A stretch of 64,000 nucleotides of DNA from Parvivirga hydrogeniphila (GTDB lineage Bacteria; Actinomycetota; Coriobacteriia; Anaerosomatales; Anaerosomataceae). Each line of letters opens with the position of its first letter. The first letter of the stretch is position 1. The stretch is from contig NZ_JAMCCO010000002.1 of NCBI RefSeq assembly GCF_023371205.1, positions 1 to 64,000 on the forward strand. Direction: 5' to 3'. The translations under genes were made by a program, and so were the position numbers. The notes under the pieces are model-generated. The model saw nothing but the letters and a program-made list of their open reading frames with translations, ran no database searches and was not told the DNA's origin. This document shows, piece after piece, positions 26,506-36,460 of this stretch.

Positions 26506-27382
26506 GGGTTTCCTTCACGATGAGTCTGATCTTGCGGACGAGACCCAGCACGTCTTGAGCCGTCGCGCCGCCGTCGTTCACGATGAAGTTCGCGTGGACC
26601 TCCGACACGCGCGCACCGCCGAGCCGCGTGTTCTTCAGCCCTGCTTCCTCGATGAGACGCCCCGCCGAAAGCCCTGGTGGGTTCACGAATACGCTCCCCG
26701 CGCTCGGCTTGCCGATGGGCTGCGTCTGGCGACGCCGGGCCAACGACCGCTCCATCTCGTACCGGATGCGCACCGGGTCTCCTTCCCGGAGCTTGAGCTC
26801 GGCTTCGACAATGATACCGCGGCCGGCAAGACCGCTCCGGCGGTACCCCCAGTCGATGTCCGTGCCGTGCACCAGCTCGAGGCCCTGTCCGGGAACGAAC
26901 AGCGTCACGCTCTCGACCACCGAGGACATCCAGACGTCTCTGCTGCCCGCGTTCATCTCGAGCGCTCCTCCGAGCGTTCCGGGGATCCCGACGGCGAACT
27001 CGAGCCCCGCAAGCCCGTGGTGGAACGCGTCCTGCACGACGTGCGCGAGCACCGCTCCGGCACCCGCGCGGACCGTCTCGCCCTCACGGACGCGCTTGCG
27101 GAACTCGCGGCCGAGCAGCAGCACCGCGCCGCGGTAGCCTTCGTCGGACACCAGCAGGTTCGTGCCTTTGCCGATGACGACCCACGGCACCTCCTCCTCG
27201 GCCAACACGTCCGTTGCGATGGCGAGGTCGGAAAGCGTATCGCACACGACGAACAGGTCGGCCGGACCGCCGATGCGGAACGAGGTGTGGCGGCTCATCG
27301 GCTCGCCTGAGCGGACCTCGCCCTCGACCCGGCCGATGAGACGCTCGCGCGCCCGCTCGACAGACGGCTCCACGCCGCTCAC
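26450..27382 (-). CDS. murB: UDP-N-acetylenolpyruvoylglucosamine reductase
   Basis: MurB reduces the enolpyruvyl group to give UDP-MurNAc, using FAD and NADPH. The 310-residue enzyme shows HTSFRIGGPADL, the FAD-binding GKGTNLLVSDEGYRG, the catalytic serine region SAGSVFVNPPG and SEVHANFIVN with the catalytic Glu. It lacks the extra tyrosine loop, as in type II MurB. The start is GTG, overlapping murC by 4 bases. Confidence 0.96.
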   Translation of the reverse strand: MSGVEPSVERARERLIGRVEGEVRSGEPMSRHTSFRIGGPADLFVVCDTLSDLAIATDVLAEEEVPWVVIGKGTNLLVSDEGYRGAVLLLGREFRKRVREGETVRAGAGAVLAHVVQDAFHHGLAGLEFAVGIPGTLGGALEMNAGSRDVWMSSVVESVTLFVPGQGLELVHGTDIDWGYRRSGLAGRGIIVEAELKLREGDPVRIRYEMERSLARRRQTQPIGKPSAGSVFVNPPGLSAGRLIEEAGLKNTRLGGARVSEVHANFIVNDGGATAQDVLGLVRKIRLIVKETHGVELRPEIKFLGEFTRA

Positions 27383-28761
27383 TCCTCGATCCTTTGCAAC
27401 GCGCGCACGATGTCCCGCGCGAGAAGCGTCACGTCCCCTGCGCCGAGGGTCATCACGAGGTCGCCTGCGCGGGCGCTCCGGGCGATGTAGGGGGCGATCT
27501 CCGCGCGGTGCGGGAAGTACGCTGCTTGCGTCCGAGGGTCGTGCTCGAGGAGCGCGTCAAGGACGCTCTTGCCTGACACGCCCGGGATGGGTGCCTCTCC
27601 GGCGGCGTACACGTCGAGCAGCACCACCCGATCGGCCTCGACGAACGCTTCTCCGAACTCGCGCTCGAGCGCGGCTGTCCGCGTGTAGCGGTGCGGCTGG
27701 AACACCGCGATGATCCGGCGGGCACCCGACGACTGACGGGCGGCACGGAGCGTCGCTCGCACTTCCGTCGGGTGGTGAGCGTAGTCGTCCACCACCACGA
27801 TGCCGTCGACCTCGCCGACGCGCTCGAAGCGCCTCCTCACGCCGCTGAAGCCGGCGACGGCTCGCGCGGCCGCTTCGACGTCGAGCGCAAGCGCCCACAC
27901 GGCCGCAAGGACCGCAGTCGCGTTCGACACGTTGTGCAGACCAGGCACAGCGGTCCGGCACTCGACGCCCGTGCCGTCCGGGAAAGAGACGTCGAACGCC
28001 CATCCGCTCCCACGCTGCTCGAGCGGCCGGAAGCGCACCTCGACGTCGTCGCCGGAGCCGTATGTCACGACGCGCGCTCGCGAGCGCTCGCGCGCGACGT
28101 GCGCAAGCTTCGGGTCGTCGCCGCACACCACGACCGTCCCGTCGTCGGCAGTCTTCGCGATGAAGTCCCCGAATGCGGCCACCACCTCGTCAAGCGAGCC
28201 GTAGTGGTCGAGGTGGTCCGCCTCGATGTTGGTGATGACGGCCACGAACGGGTCGAGCTCGACGAACGATCCGTCGCTCTCGTCGGCCTCCACGACGTAG
28301 AACTCGCCGCTCCCTGAGCGTGCGTTCGAACCCATGTCGTTCAGCTCGCCGCCGATCAGGAACGTCGGATCCTTCCCGAGGGCCGCCAGAACCGTCGCAA
28401 GCATCGAAGACGTCGTCGTCTTGCCGTGCGTGCCCGCGACGGCAAGCGTCTTCAGCCCCTTCCCGAGATGCGCGAGCATCTGCGCGCGCGACCACACGGG
28501 AAGCCCTCGCTGCCGCGCCTCGACGAGCTCAGGGTTCGACTCGGGGATCGCCGAGGACACCACCACGACGTCGGGGTCGCCGAGGTTCTCAGCGGCGTGC
28601 CCGATGGCGACCGGGACGCCGAGGTCGGCGAGCGCTTTCGCGTACCGGGACTCCTTGAGGTCCGAGCCCGTGACCGCGACGCCGCGCTCCACGAGCACGC
28701 GCGCAAGGGCGCTCATGCCGGCGCCGCCGATCCCTATGAAGTGAGCGTACGCTGTGCTCAC
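27379..28761 (-). CDS. murC: UDP-N-acetylmuramate-L-alanine ligase
   Basis: MurC adds L-Ala to UDP-MurNAc with ATP. The 460-residue protein has the nucleotide fold IGIGGAGMSALARVL at the N-terminus and the ATP loop AGTHGKTTTSS near residue 110. It also has the Mur-ligase centre EADESDGSF and the C-terminal domain motif DDYAHHPTEV. The GTG start overlaps the murG stop by 4 bases. Confidence 0.97.
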   Translation of the reverse strand: MSTAYAHFIGIGGAGMSALARVLVERGVAVTGSDLKESRYAKALADLGVPVAIGHAAENLGDPDVVVVSSAIPESNPELVEARQRGLPVWSRAQMLAHLGKGLKTLAVAGTHGKTTTSSMLATVLAALGKDPTFLIGGELNDMGSNARSGSGEFYVVEADESDGSFVELDPFVAVITNIEADHLDHYGSLDEVVAAFGDFIAKTADDGTVVVCGDDPKLAHVARERSRARVVTYGSGDDVEVRFRPLEQRGSGWAFDVSFPDGTGVECRTAVPGLHNVSNATAVLAAVWALALDVEAAARAVAGFSGVRRRFERVGEVDGIVVVDDYAHHPTEVRATLRAARQSSGARRIIAVFQPHRYTRTAALEREFGEAFVEADRVVLLDVYAAGEAPIPGVSGKSVLDALLEHDPRTQAAYFPHRAEIAPYIARSARAGDLVMTLGAGDVTLLARDIVRALQRIEE

Positions 28762-29882
28762 GGCGTCTCCTTGCGCTGCGCGCGCGCCACGACTTCGTGG
28801 ACGAGCGCAGCAACTCGCTCTCCTGCATCCGGCCTTCCGAGCTTGGCTGAGGCCGCGGCCATCTCCTCGCGGAGCCGCGCGTCTGAGACGAGCCGCATGA
28901 CGGCGTCTACAAAAGCCTCACCGTCGAGCTCAGCGTCAGGCACGACGAGCGCGGCACCGGCCGCAGCGACCGCCCTGGCGTTCAGCGTCTGGTGGTCGTC
29001 CGTCGCGTACGGGTACGGCACGAGCACTGCCGCGCGCCCGATGGCTGTTATCTCTGCAAGCGACGTCGCACCGGCCCGGCTCACGATCACGTCTGCGGCC
29101 GCGATGGCGCTTCCCATGTCGTCGATGTACTCGTGGAGCTGGTACCTGCCGTCAGAAGCCGAGAGCGCCGCAGCCATGGCCTCGGCCACCGAAGCGGCCT
29201 CAATCCTACCGGCCACGTGCACCACCTGCAAGCCGTCGACGCTCGCAAGGCGAGGCCATATCCGAACCAGCGCCTCGTTGATGTGCCGCGCCCCCCTGCT
29301 CCCGCCGAAGACCAAGAGCACGGTCGAGTCGCCGGCCAAACCGAGGGCCTCTCTGCCACGCGAGCGGTCCGCCGACCGGATCTGCTCGCGCACGGGATTG
29401 CCGGTCACAACGGCGCGCTCTGGGCGCTTGAGGTGCTTGACCGAGCCAGGGTAGGTCACTGCGACGGCCTGTGCGAAGCGCGAGAGGAACCGATTCGCAA
29501 GCCCAGGCACCGAGTTCTGCTCGTGCACGACGAGCGGGGTCTTCGTGAGGGCGGCCGCGATGCCGACCGGCAGCGACGCGTAGCCTCCGAAGCCCACGAC
29601 GGCGTCCGGGCGCTCTTTCCAGATGAGCGCGACGCCGCGTGCAACCGATGACACGACGCGCGCGCCGGAGGTCACGAGGGTGATCGGCCGTGCGCGGTCG
29701 AAGCCTGCGGCAGGCAGCCCGACGAAGCGAATGCCCGCCTCACCGACGAGACGGGCCTCCAAAGAGTCCGGCGCGCCGACGAAGATGACCTCGTCACGCC
29801 CGTCCTGTTCGAGGATGCGTGCGACGGTCAGCGCGGGGTAGATGTGCCCCGCTGTCCCTCCGCCGCTCAACAGGAATCTCAC
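28758..29882 (-). CDS. murG: Lipid II synthase MurG (GlcNAc transferase)
   Basis: MurG transfers GlcNAc to lipid I on the inner face of the membrane. The 374-residue GT-B enzyme has LSGGGTAGHIYPAL, GGSRGARHINEAL and the UDP-GlcNAc site GATSLAEITAIG followed by PYPYATDDHQ. The GTG at 29882 has AAAGGA 7 bases upstream. It begins 89 bases inside the ftsW frame, an unusually long overlap. Confidence 0.96.
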   Translation of the reverse strand: MRFLLSGGGTAGHIYPALTVARILEQDGRDEVIFVGAPDSLEARLVGEAGIRFVGLPAAGFDRARPITLVTSGARVVSSVARGVALIWKERPDAVVGFGGYASLPVGIAAALTKTPLVVHEQNSVPGLANRFLSRFAQAVAVTYPGSVKHLKRPERAVVTGNPVREQIRSADRSRGREALGLAGDSTVLLVFGGSRGARHINEALVRIWPRLASVDGLQVVHVAGRIEAASVAEAMAAALSASDGRYQLHEYIDDMGSAIAAADVIVSRAGATSLAEITAIGRAAVLVPYPYATDDHQTLNARAVAAAGAALVVPDAELDGEAFVDAVMRLVSDARLREEMAAASAKLGRPDAGERVAALVHEVVARAQRKETP

Positions 29883-31104
29883 GAACACGTCCTTTCCGCG
29901 TCGATGACGGCCCGCCCACGGCGGCCGCCGAAGAACGCTTGGCGCTCGCACGGGAGGGCACGGCCGCTGGCGACCGTTCCGCGCGTCGCGCCGCACCCAG
30001 CACCAGGCCGACGCACACGAGCGTCAGCATGAGCGACGACCCGCCGTAGCTCACGAACGGCAGCGGTATGCCCGTCACCGGCATCAGCCCGGTTGCGGCG
30101 CACATGTTGATGACCGCCTGCGTGCCGATGAGGCCGGTCAGCCCGCCCGCAAGAAGCTTATCGTACTCGCTGGCAGACCCCATCGCCACCAAGAACCCGC
30201 CGTACACGAACGCGGCGAAGGCCGCGACCACGGCAAGCGATCCGATGAGCCCCAACTCCTCGCCGATGATCGCGAAGATGAAGTCCGTGTGTGCCATCGG
30301 CAGGTACGAGAACTTCTGGCGAGACAGGCCGAGCCCCACCCCGCCCAGACCGCCCGACCCGAACGCGAGGAGCGACTGCACGATCTGATACCCCTTGTCG
30401 CCGGGGTCGCTCCACGGGTCGAGGAAGGCCAGCACCCGGTCCATGCGGTACGACTCCACTGCGATGAGCGCGATGCCTGCTCCGGCGCCCGCTCCAAGGA
30501 GCCCGAGCAGCACCCGACCGTTCACGCCTGAGAGTACCAGAAGGACGAACACGCCGACGGCGATGGAAACGGCGGTGCCCATGTCGGGCTGAAGGATGAC
30601 GAGCGCGAAGACCGAAAGGGACGCTCCCGCGATGCCCCAGAACGCACGGTCTGCCGCCATCTCTCCGCGGCGCCACTTCGCGAGGAGCGCAGCGACCAGG
30701 AGCACGACGCTGAGCTTCGCGAACTCCGAGGGCTGGAGACCGATCGGCCCGAAGTCGAGCCATCGCTTCGCGCCGTACCGCTCCACGCCGACGGCGAACA
30801 CGAGCACCAGCCCGGCCACAGAGGCGCACCAGGCCACGAGCCCGAGTGCCAGGGCATCCCGGTGCAGCGGCAGCCGCCGAGAGCTCAACCGGAGGTCGAG
30901 GCGAGAGGCAAGCGCCATCGCGACGAGCCCTGCTGCGAGCCACTGCGCCTGCTTCACCAGGTGGTAGGCGCTGTTGCCGAGCACCTGGTAGTCCTTCACT
31001 GACGAGGCGGAGTACACCATGACGAGCCCGAACCCGCACAGCCCAAGCGCGCTCACGAGCATGAGCGCGCGGCCCTTGCGCACGAGCGAACGCTGGTTTC
31101 TCAC
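29794..31104 (-). CDS. ftsW: Septal peptidoglycan polymerase FtsW (SEDS family)
   Basis: The 436-residue polytopic membrane protein has about ten membrane segments and the SEDS motifs RYGAKRWLDFGPIGLQPSE, DMGTAVS and PLPFVSYGGSSL. FtsW polymerises lipid II glycan strands with a partner class B PBP, here probably the product at 36461. The GTG start at 31104 overlaps the murD stop (GTGA). The arginine-rich cytoplasmic tail is encoded by DNA that also encodes the start of murG. Confidence 0.95.
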   Translation of the reverse strand: MRNQRSLVRKGRALMLVSALGLCGFGLVMVYSASSVKDYQVLGNSAYHLVKQAQWLAAGLVAMALASRLDLRLSSRRLPLHRDALALGLVAWCASVAGLVLVFAVGVERYGAKRWLDFGPIGLQPSEFAKLSVVLLVAALLAKWRRGEMAADRAFWGIAGASLSVFALVILQPDMGTAVSIAVGVFVLLVLSGVNGRVLLGLLGAGAGAGIALIAVESYRMDRVLAFLDPWSDPGDKGYQIVQSLLAFGSGGLGGVGLGLSRQKFSYLPMAHTDFIFAIIGEELGLIGSLAVVAAFAAFVYGGFLVAMGSASEYDKLLAGGLTGLIGTQAVINMCAATGLMPVTGIPLPFVSYGGSSLMLTLVCVGLVLGAARRAERSPAAVPSRASAKRSSAAAVGGPSSTRKGRVREIPVERRRDSGAHLPRADRRTHPRTGRA

Positions 31105-32495
31105 GTCGCCCGCCCCGCTTCTTCCACCAGATGGCGGAAGGTAGCTCCTCGGTGGTCGTACCCTCGGAATTCGTCGAACGAGGCGCACCCCGGGGAGAGC
31201 AGCACAGCGTCGCCTGCTCGCGCCACCGAGCGCGCGGCCGTGACCGCGTCCGCGAGGCCCGCGGCCCGAAGCAGCCGGCACCCTTCCTTTCCCTCGAACG
31301 CCGCTGCGATCTCGTCTGCCGCCTCGCCGAACACCACCACGGCACGCACGCGCGTGCACGCGGCCTTTGCGACGGACGCGAAGCTCGATCCTTTGTTCCT
31401 GCCGCCCAGCAAGAGCACGAGCGGCCTGTCGTCGAACGCTGTCAGCGCCTTCAAGACGCTGTCTGGATTCGTCGCTTTCGAGTCGTTGAAGTACTCAACG
31501 CCATCCACGACGCCGACCGGCTCCAGCCGGTGCGGCAGGGGCGCGAAGGTCCGGAGCCCCTCGCGGACGCCCTCGAGGTCGGCGCCTGCTGCCAACGCAG
31601 CCGCTGCCGCTGCAAGCGCGTTGCTCACGTTGTGCTGGCCTTTGATCCTTATCTCATCGCGCCCGACGAGCTCGACGACCCCGTGCTCTCCAGCCACCAC
31701 GAGCACGCCGTCGCGCAGGAACGCTCCTCTCGTCGGCTCGCTCGTGAGGCTCACCCGGACCACGGAGACGCCTGCGGCCTCGACGATCGGCGCGTATCGG
31801 GCCGAACCCGGATCGTCCACGTCGATCACGGCGGTGTCACCGTGCCCCTGCTGGGCGAAGATGCGGGCCTTGTCTGCGGCGTACGCCTCGAACGACCCGT
31901 GGTAGTCGATGTGGTCCGGCGTGACGTTCAGCAGCACGGACACCCGAGGATGAAACCTGAAGCTCGACCTGAGCTGAAAGCTTGAGACCTCTGCGACGAG
32001 GACGGTCGCCGGTCCGGTGTCATCGACGACCGAGATGGCGGGACGCCCGATGTTGCCGACGACCTCGCAGGGCACGCCGGAGCAGTCGAGGATGTGCCCG
32101 ACGAGCGCCGTGGTCGTGGTCTTCCCGTTCGTGCCGGTGACGGCGATCCACGGAGAGCTCGACGCGCGGTACGCGAGCTCGATCTCGCTCAAGACCTCGC
32201 GTGCCACCTCCTGCGCGGAGCGCATCAGCGGGCTGTCGGGCCTGATGCCTGGGCTCGCCACCGCCACGGCTGCCGGCGCCGTGACCGCATGCGCACCGAG
32301 GACGCACTCGATCCCGAGCGCCTCGAGAGCGGCCGCACGGCTGCGCAGTTCGGGGGTGTCCGCGCTGTCGTACGCGACCACGCGCTCCACGGTGCCCTGA
32401 TCGAGGCGCTTGGCGAGAAAGCGGCACACCGCCTCGCCTGAGGCCCCCAGACCGAGCACCGCGTACGAACCGGAAGGTATGGACCGCTCGCTCAT
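31101..32495 (-). CDS. murD: UDP-N-acetylmuramoylalanine-D-glutamate ligase
   Basis: MurD adds D-Glu to UDP-MurNAc-L-Ala. The 464-residue enzyme has an N-terminal nucleotide-like fold (VLGLGASGEAV), the ATP loop TGTNGKTTTT at 120-128, NVTPDHIDYH and the C-terminal NDSKATNPDS. The ATG at 32495 overlaps the mraY stop (ATGA). A longer upstream frame is only mraY read out of frame. Confidence 0.97.
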   Translation of the reverse strand: MSERSIPSGSYAVLGLGASGEAVCRFLAKRLDQGTVERVVAYDSADTPELRSRAAALEALGIECVLGAHAVTAPAAVAVASPGIRPDSPLMRSAQEVAREVLSEIELAYRASSSPWIAVTGTNGKTTTTALVGHILDCSGVPCEVVGNIGRPAISVVDDTGPATVLVAEVSSFQLRSSFRFHPRVSVLLNVTPDHIDYHGSFEAYAADKARIFAQQGHGDTAVIDVDDPGSARYAPIVEAAGVSVVRVSLTSEPTRGAFLRDGVLVVAGEHGVVELVGRDEIRIKGQHNVSNALAAAAAALAAGADLEGVREGLRTFAPLPHRLEPVGVVDGVEYFNDSKATNPDSVLKALTAFDDRPLVLLLGGRNKGSSFASVAKAACTRVRAVVVFGEAADEIAAAFEGKEGCRLLRAAGLADAVTAARSVARAGDAVLLSPGCASFDEFRGYDHRGATFRHLVEEAGRAT

Positions 32496-33553
32496 GCTTG
32501 CTTCCACAGCGCAGTCGACACGAAGTAGAGCGCAAAGCCCGCCCCGGCCATGATACCGGTGATGATCCAGAACCTCACCATGACCTTCGTCTCGCTCCAC
32601 CCGAGCATCTCGAAGTGGTGGTGGATCGGAGCCATCCTGAATATGCGCTTGCCCGTGAGCTTGAACGACGCGACTTGGAGCACCACCGAGAGCGTCTCTA
32701 CCAGGTACACGCCGCCGATGAGCAGAAGCAAGAGCTCTGTCTTGGTCACGATCGCGAGCGTCGCGATCGCGGCGCCGAGCCCCAACGAGCCCGTATCGCC
32801 CATGAAGATGTCTGCGGGGTGGCTGTTGTACCACAAGAACCCGACACACGCTCCCGCCACCGTGGAAGCGAACAGCGACACAGCAAGCGAGTCCTGACGG
32901 AACGCGATCGCGGCGTAGGTCAGCATCACGAGCGTCACCGTGCCGGCCGCCAGGCCGTCGAGGCCGTCGGTGAGGTTCACCGCGTTGCTCTCACCGACCA
33001 CCATGAACCACACCAACAGGAGGTACAGCCACGGGATTCGGACCGCCACGTCGCCCAGTCGCACGACGCTCGACAGCGTCCCGAGGTCGACGTAGCCGAC
33101 AGGCGGCATGAGCACCTTGGTGGAGATGTGGGCCCAGTTCACGGCCGCAAGCGCGACCGTGATGGCCACCAGCGCTTGCCCGGCGATCTTCGCCCGCGGG
33201 CGGAGCCCAAGCGACCGCTCGTGCACGACTTTGGCGTAGTCGTCGATGAACCCCAGAAGCCCGCACGCCAGCATCGCCATGAGCGCGATCAGCCCCTTGC
33301 GGTCGACCTCGCCACCGCCCAGGTAGACGACCGACACCACGAGCAGGATCAGCACGCCTCCCATCGTCGGCGTGCCCTGCTTGATCAGGTGGCCTTGAGG
33401 ACCGTCCGCTCGCACCTGCTGGCCGATGTTGCGGTACTTGAGGATCCGGATCCACAGCGGGAAGAGCGCACCGGCCAGCGACATGGCAACCACCGCGGCC
33501 AGGAGGACCTGGTAGGTCGGGTACCGCGCTATCTCTGGTATGAAGCTAAACAT
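32492..33553 (-). CDS. mraY: Phospho-N-acetylmuramoyl-pentapeptide transferase
   Basis: MraY forms lipid I from UDP-MurNAc-pentapeptide and undecaprenyl phosphate. The 353-residue membrane protein has about ten membrane segments. The catalytic motifs are GFIDDYAKV, NAVNLTDGLDGLA and FMGDTGSLGLG, and APIHHHFE on a cytoplasmic loop. It overlaps murF by 8 bases. Confidence 0.97.
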   Translation of the reverse strand: MFSFIPEIARYPTYQVLLAAVVAMSLAGALFPLWIRILKYRNIGQQVRADGPQGHLIKQGTPTMGGVLILLVVSVVYLGGGEVDRKGLIALMAMLACGLLGFIDDYAKVVHERSLGLRPRAKIAGQALVAITVALAAVNWAHISTKVLMPPVGYVDLGTLSSVVRLGDVAVRIPWLYLLLVWFMVVGESNAVNLTDGLDGLAAGTVTLVMLTYAAIAFRQDSLAVSLFASTVAGACVGFLWYNSHPADIFMGDTGSLGLGAAIATLAIVTKTELLLLLIGGVYLVETLSVVLQVASFKLTGKRIFRMAPIHHHFEMLGWSETKVMVRFWIITGIMAGAGFALYFVSTALWKQA

Positions 33554-34958
33554 GAGGTTCAGTTATCCCCTCGACAACGCGCTCAAGCCCCATCACGCGC
33601 GACGCTTTCACCAGCACGGCGTCGCCCGGCTCGAGGAGGTCGTCGAGCACCTCGCTTGCCTCTTCAGGCGTGGCACACGGACGGATCGAGTCCGGATCCA
33701 TCCCTTCGGCACGAGCGCCCTCCGCGATGCGCCGCGCGAGCGAGCCGACCGTGACGAGCACGTCGATCCTTGAGCGCGCGACCTCCTCACCCAGCTGGAA
33801 GTGAGCGAGCTCCGCGAGCGAGCCGAGCTCGGCCATGTCGCCCAGCACCGCGACGCGCCTTCCTGGCGCCCGGACGTCCGTGAGCGCCGCGATGGCCGCC
33901 CTCATCGAGACCGGATTGGCGTTGTACGCGTCGTTGATGACCGTCACGCCCGAAGCGGACTCGAACACGTCCATGCGCATGCCGCTCATATTCGCTCCGG
34001 CAAGCCCATCGACGATGCGCTCGGCCTCCACGCCGAGATCGAGGGCCACCGCAGCAGCAGCCAGCGCGTTGTAGACGTTGTGCTTGCCGAGCACAGGAAG
34101 CGTCACGGCCGCCCGCTCTTCACCCGTCACGAGCGTGAAGACCGGGAAGCCCCCCTCGGCGGTCGAGATGTCTTCGGCTCTGACGTCGCACGACTCGGAC
34201 AGCCCGTAGCGGACCACGCGCGCACGAGACTTCGCTGCCAAGCGCTCCGTCCACGCGTCGTCGCCGTTCAAGAACACGGCGCCTGTCTCCGGTATGGCTT
34301 CGACGAGCTCCCCTTTCGCGTCAGCGATCGCCTCTTGGCTGCCCAAGACACCCACGTGGCTCAACCCGACGTTCGTCACGAGACCGTGCGTCGGTCGAGC
34401 GATCGCAGCGAGCTCGGCTATCTGGCCAGAGCCGCGCATCGCCATCTCCACCACGAGGACGCCGGTATCGGCGCCTGCCTCGAAGATGGTGAGCGGCACG
34501 CCAAGCTCGTTGTTGCGGTTGCCTTCGCTTGCGACGACTTTGAACCGCGCCTGGAGCGCAGCGCGCAGGAAGTCCTTCGTCGTGGTCTTGCCCGTTGAGC
34601 CGGTCACGCCGATGACGGGGCAGATAAGCCTCGACCGGTGGTACGCAGCGAGCGCCTGCACCGCTTTCACTGCGTCGTCGACGAGCACGACCGCCGCGTC
34701 CGGATCGCGGGAATCGGCGATTTGCTGGAGGACGGACTCCTCAGCGCGCGTGACGATCACCGCGCGCGCCCCGGCGTCGATGGCTGCACGCACGAAGTCG
34801 TGCCCGTCAGCGTGCTCGCCTGCAAGCGCGATGAAGACGTTGCCCGGCTCGACCTTCCGGGAGTCGAGCGCAAGGCCGTTCGTCATTGCCGAGGCGTCTC
34901 CGGCGACGAGCGCGCCGCCGGTCACCTCGAGCACGCGCTCGATGCTTGCTCTCAGCAC
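33546..34958 (-). CDS. murF: UDP-MurNAc-tripeptide-D-alanyl-D-alanine ligase
   Basis: MurF adds the D-Ala-D-Ala dipeptide, completing the UDP-MurNAc-pentapeptide. The 470-residue ligase has the N-terminal substrate domain (LDSRKVEPGNVFIAL), the ATP loop GSTGKTTTKD (about 120-129) and the C-terminal domain with NDAYNANPVSM. The start is GTG and overlaps murE by 7 bases. Confidence 0.97.
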   Translation of the reverse strand: MLRASIERVLEVTGGALVAGDASAMTNGLALDSRKVEPGNVFIALAGEHADGHDFVRAAIDAGARAVIVTRAEESVLQQIADSRDPDAAVVLVDDAVKAVQALAAYHRSRLICPVIGVTGSTGKTTTKDFLRAALQARFKVVASEGNRNNELGVPLTIFEAGADTGVLVVEMAMRGSGQIAELAAIARPTHGLVTNVGLSHVGVLGSQEAIADAKGELVEAIPETGAVFLNGDDAWTERLAAKSRARVVRYGLSESCDVRAEDISTAEGGFPVFTLVTGEERAAVTLPVLGKHNVYNALAAAAVALDLGVEAERIVDGLAGANMSGMRMDVFESASGVTVINDAYNANPVSMRAAIAALTDVRAPGRRVAVLGDMAELGSLAELAHFQLGEEVARSRIDVLVTVGSLARRIAEGARAEGMDPDSIRPCATPEEASEVLDDLLEPGDAVLVKASRVMGLERVVEGITEPHV

Positions 34959-36412
34959 AGCCGCCTCAACTCCTCTCGCGCGACCTCACGGTCGTCGAAG
35001 TGGATCGTGCGGTCCGAGAAGATCTGGTAGTCCTCGTGGCCCTTGCCGGCGATGAGGACCGCATCGCCAGGCTTCGCCTGCGTGAGCGCCGCCCGGATCG
35101 CCGAACGGCGGTCGACTTCGACCTGATAGCGAGCGCCCGTCGTACGAAGCCCGTCTTCGATCTGCAAGACGATGCCGACGGGGTCCTCGCTGCGTGGGTT
35201 GTCGCTCGTCACCACCACGAGATCGGCGCGGCTTCCGGCCGCAGCGCCCATCAACGGCCGCTTCTCGCGGTCGCGGTCGCCGCCGCACCCGAACACCACG
35301 ATCACCCTGCCGGGCGTCACCTCGCGCACCGCCTCGATGGCCTTCGCGAGCGAGTCCGGCGTGTGCGCATAGTCGACGAGCACCGAGAAGGGCTGCCCCT
35401 CGTCGATCCGCTCGAGCCGTCCTGGCACCTGCGGACACGACTCGATGCCGGCCGCGATCGTGGAAAGGTCGATGCCGAGCGAGAGCGCGCATCCGGCCGC
35501 GACGAGCGCGTTCTCCACGTTGTGCGCACCGGGCAGCGGAACGCGCACGCGGAGGCGCTGCAGGCCGAAAACGAGGTCGAACTCGCTGCCGTCCGCACCG
35601 TGCGCTTCTTCCTCTGCGCGGAGCGAAGCGTTCGGCGAGCGGCCGACGGTGAGCACGCCAGGGATCTCGCTCGCGAGCTTTGCGCCGAAAGCGTCGTCGA
35701 CGTTCACCACGCGGGCCTCCACCTCGTGGTCGGTGAACAGCCGCTTCTTGACCGCCCAGTACTCCTCGAGCGTCTTGTGGTAGTCGAGGTGGTCCTGCGT
35801 CAGGTTCGTGAAGGCCGCCACCGCGAACCGGATGCCGACGACCCGCTTGAGATCGATCGCGTGCGACGACACCTCCATCGCGACGCTCTCCACGCCCGCG
35901 GAGCGCATCGTCGCGAGCAGCTCTTGCAGGTCGCGAGACTCAGGCGTTGTCCTCGCCGCCGGCATCCGCTCGTCCCGGACACGGACCTCGACCGTGCCGA
36001 TGATGCCGGTCACGTGCCCTGCTGCTCGCATGATGGAGTCGACGATGTAGGTGGTCGTCGTCTTGCCATTGGTTCCCGTGATGCCGACCACGGACATCGC
36101 GCTGCTCGGGTGGCCGAAGAAGCGGGCCGAGGCCAGCGCGAGCGCCTCCCGCGCGTTGGAGACGAGCGCGACCGGCACCGAGGGATCGAGCGCCGGCAGC
36201 GCTCGTTCGGCCACCACTGCCCGAGCGCCGCGCGCGACCGCATCGGGCGCGAAGTCGTGCCCATCGTGCGCGAACCCGGGTATGCAGAAGAACGCGTCTC
36301 CCTCGAAGACGCGGTCGGAACGATACGCGATGCCGGTCACGGAAACGGCGGTGTCTGGCACGCTCACGACACCTACGCCCGCCAACAGATCGTCGAGCCT
36401 CACGTCACCCAT
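34952..36412 (-). CDS. murE: UDP-MurNAc-tripeptide synthetase, meso-diaminopimelate type
   Basis: MurE adds the third stem residue. The 486-residue ligase has the ATP loop GTNGKTTTTY (112-121) and NLTQDHLDYHKT. Near residue 404 is DNPR, the motif that selects meso-diaminopimelate over lysine. That implies A1-gamma type peptidoglycan (family knowledge). It lies 48 bases after the PBP gene, where the minus strand has a TACGAT element that could be a weak internal promoter. Confidence 0.96.
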   Translation of the reverse strand: MGDVRLDDLLAGVGVVSVPDTAVSVTGIAYRSDRVFEGDAFFCIPGFAHDGHDFAPDAVARGARAVVAERALPALDPSVPVALVSNAREALALASARFFGHPSSAMSVVGITGTNGKTTTTYIVDSIMRAAGHVTGIIGTVEVRVRDERMPAARTTPESRDLQELLATMRSAGVESVAMEVSSHAIDLKRVVGIRFAVAAFTNLTQDHLDYHKTLEEYWAVKKRLFTDHEVEARVVNVDDAFGAKLASEIPGVLTVGRSPNASLRAEEEAHGADGSEFDLVFGLQRLRVRVPLPGAHNVENALVAAGCALSLGIDLSTIAAGIESCPQVPGRLERIDEGQPFSVLVDYAHTPDSLAKAIEAVREVTPGRVIVVFGCGGDRDREKRPLMGAAAGSRADLVVVTSDNPRSEDPVGIVLQIEDGLRTTGARYQVEVDRRSAIRAALTQAKPGDAVLIAGKGHEDYQIFSDRTIHFDDREVAREELRRLC

Positions 36413-36460
36413 TGCAGAGCCTGCCTTGTCGCCAGCCGACGCATCGTACCACAGCCGTGT

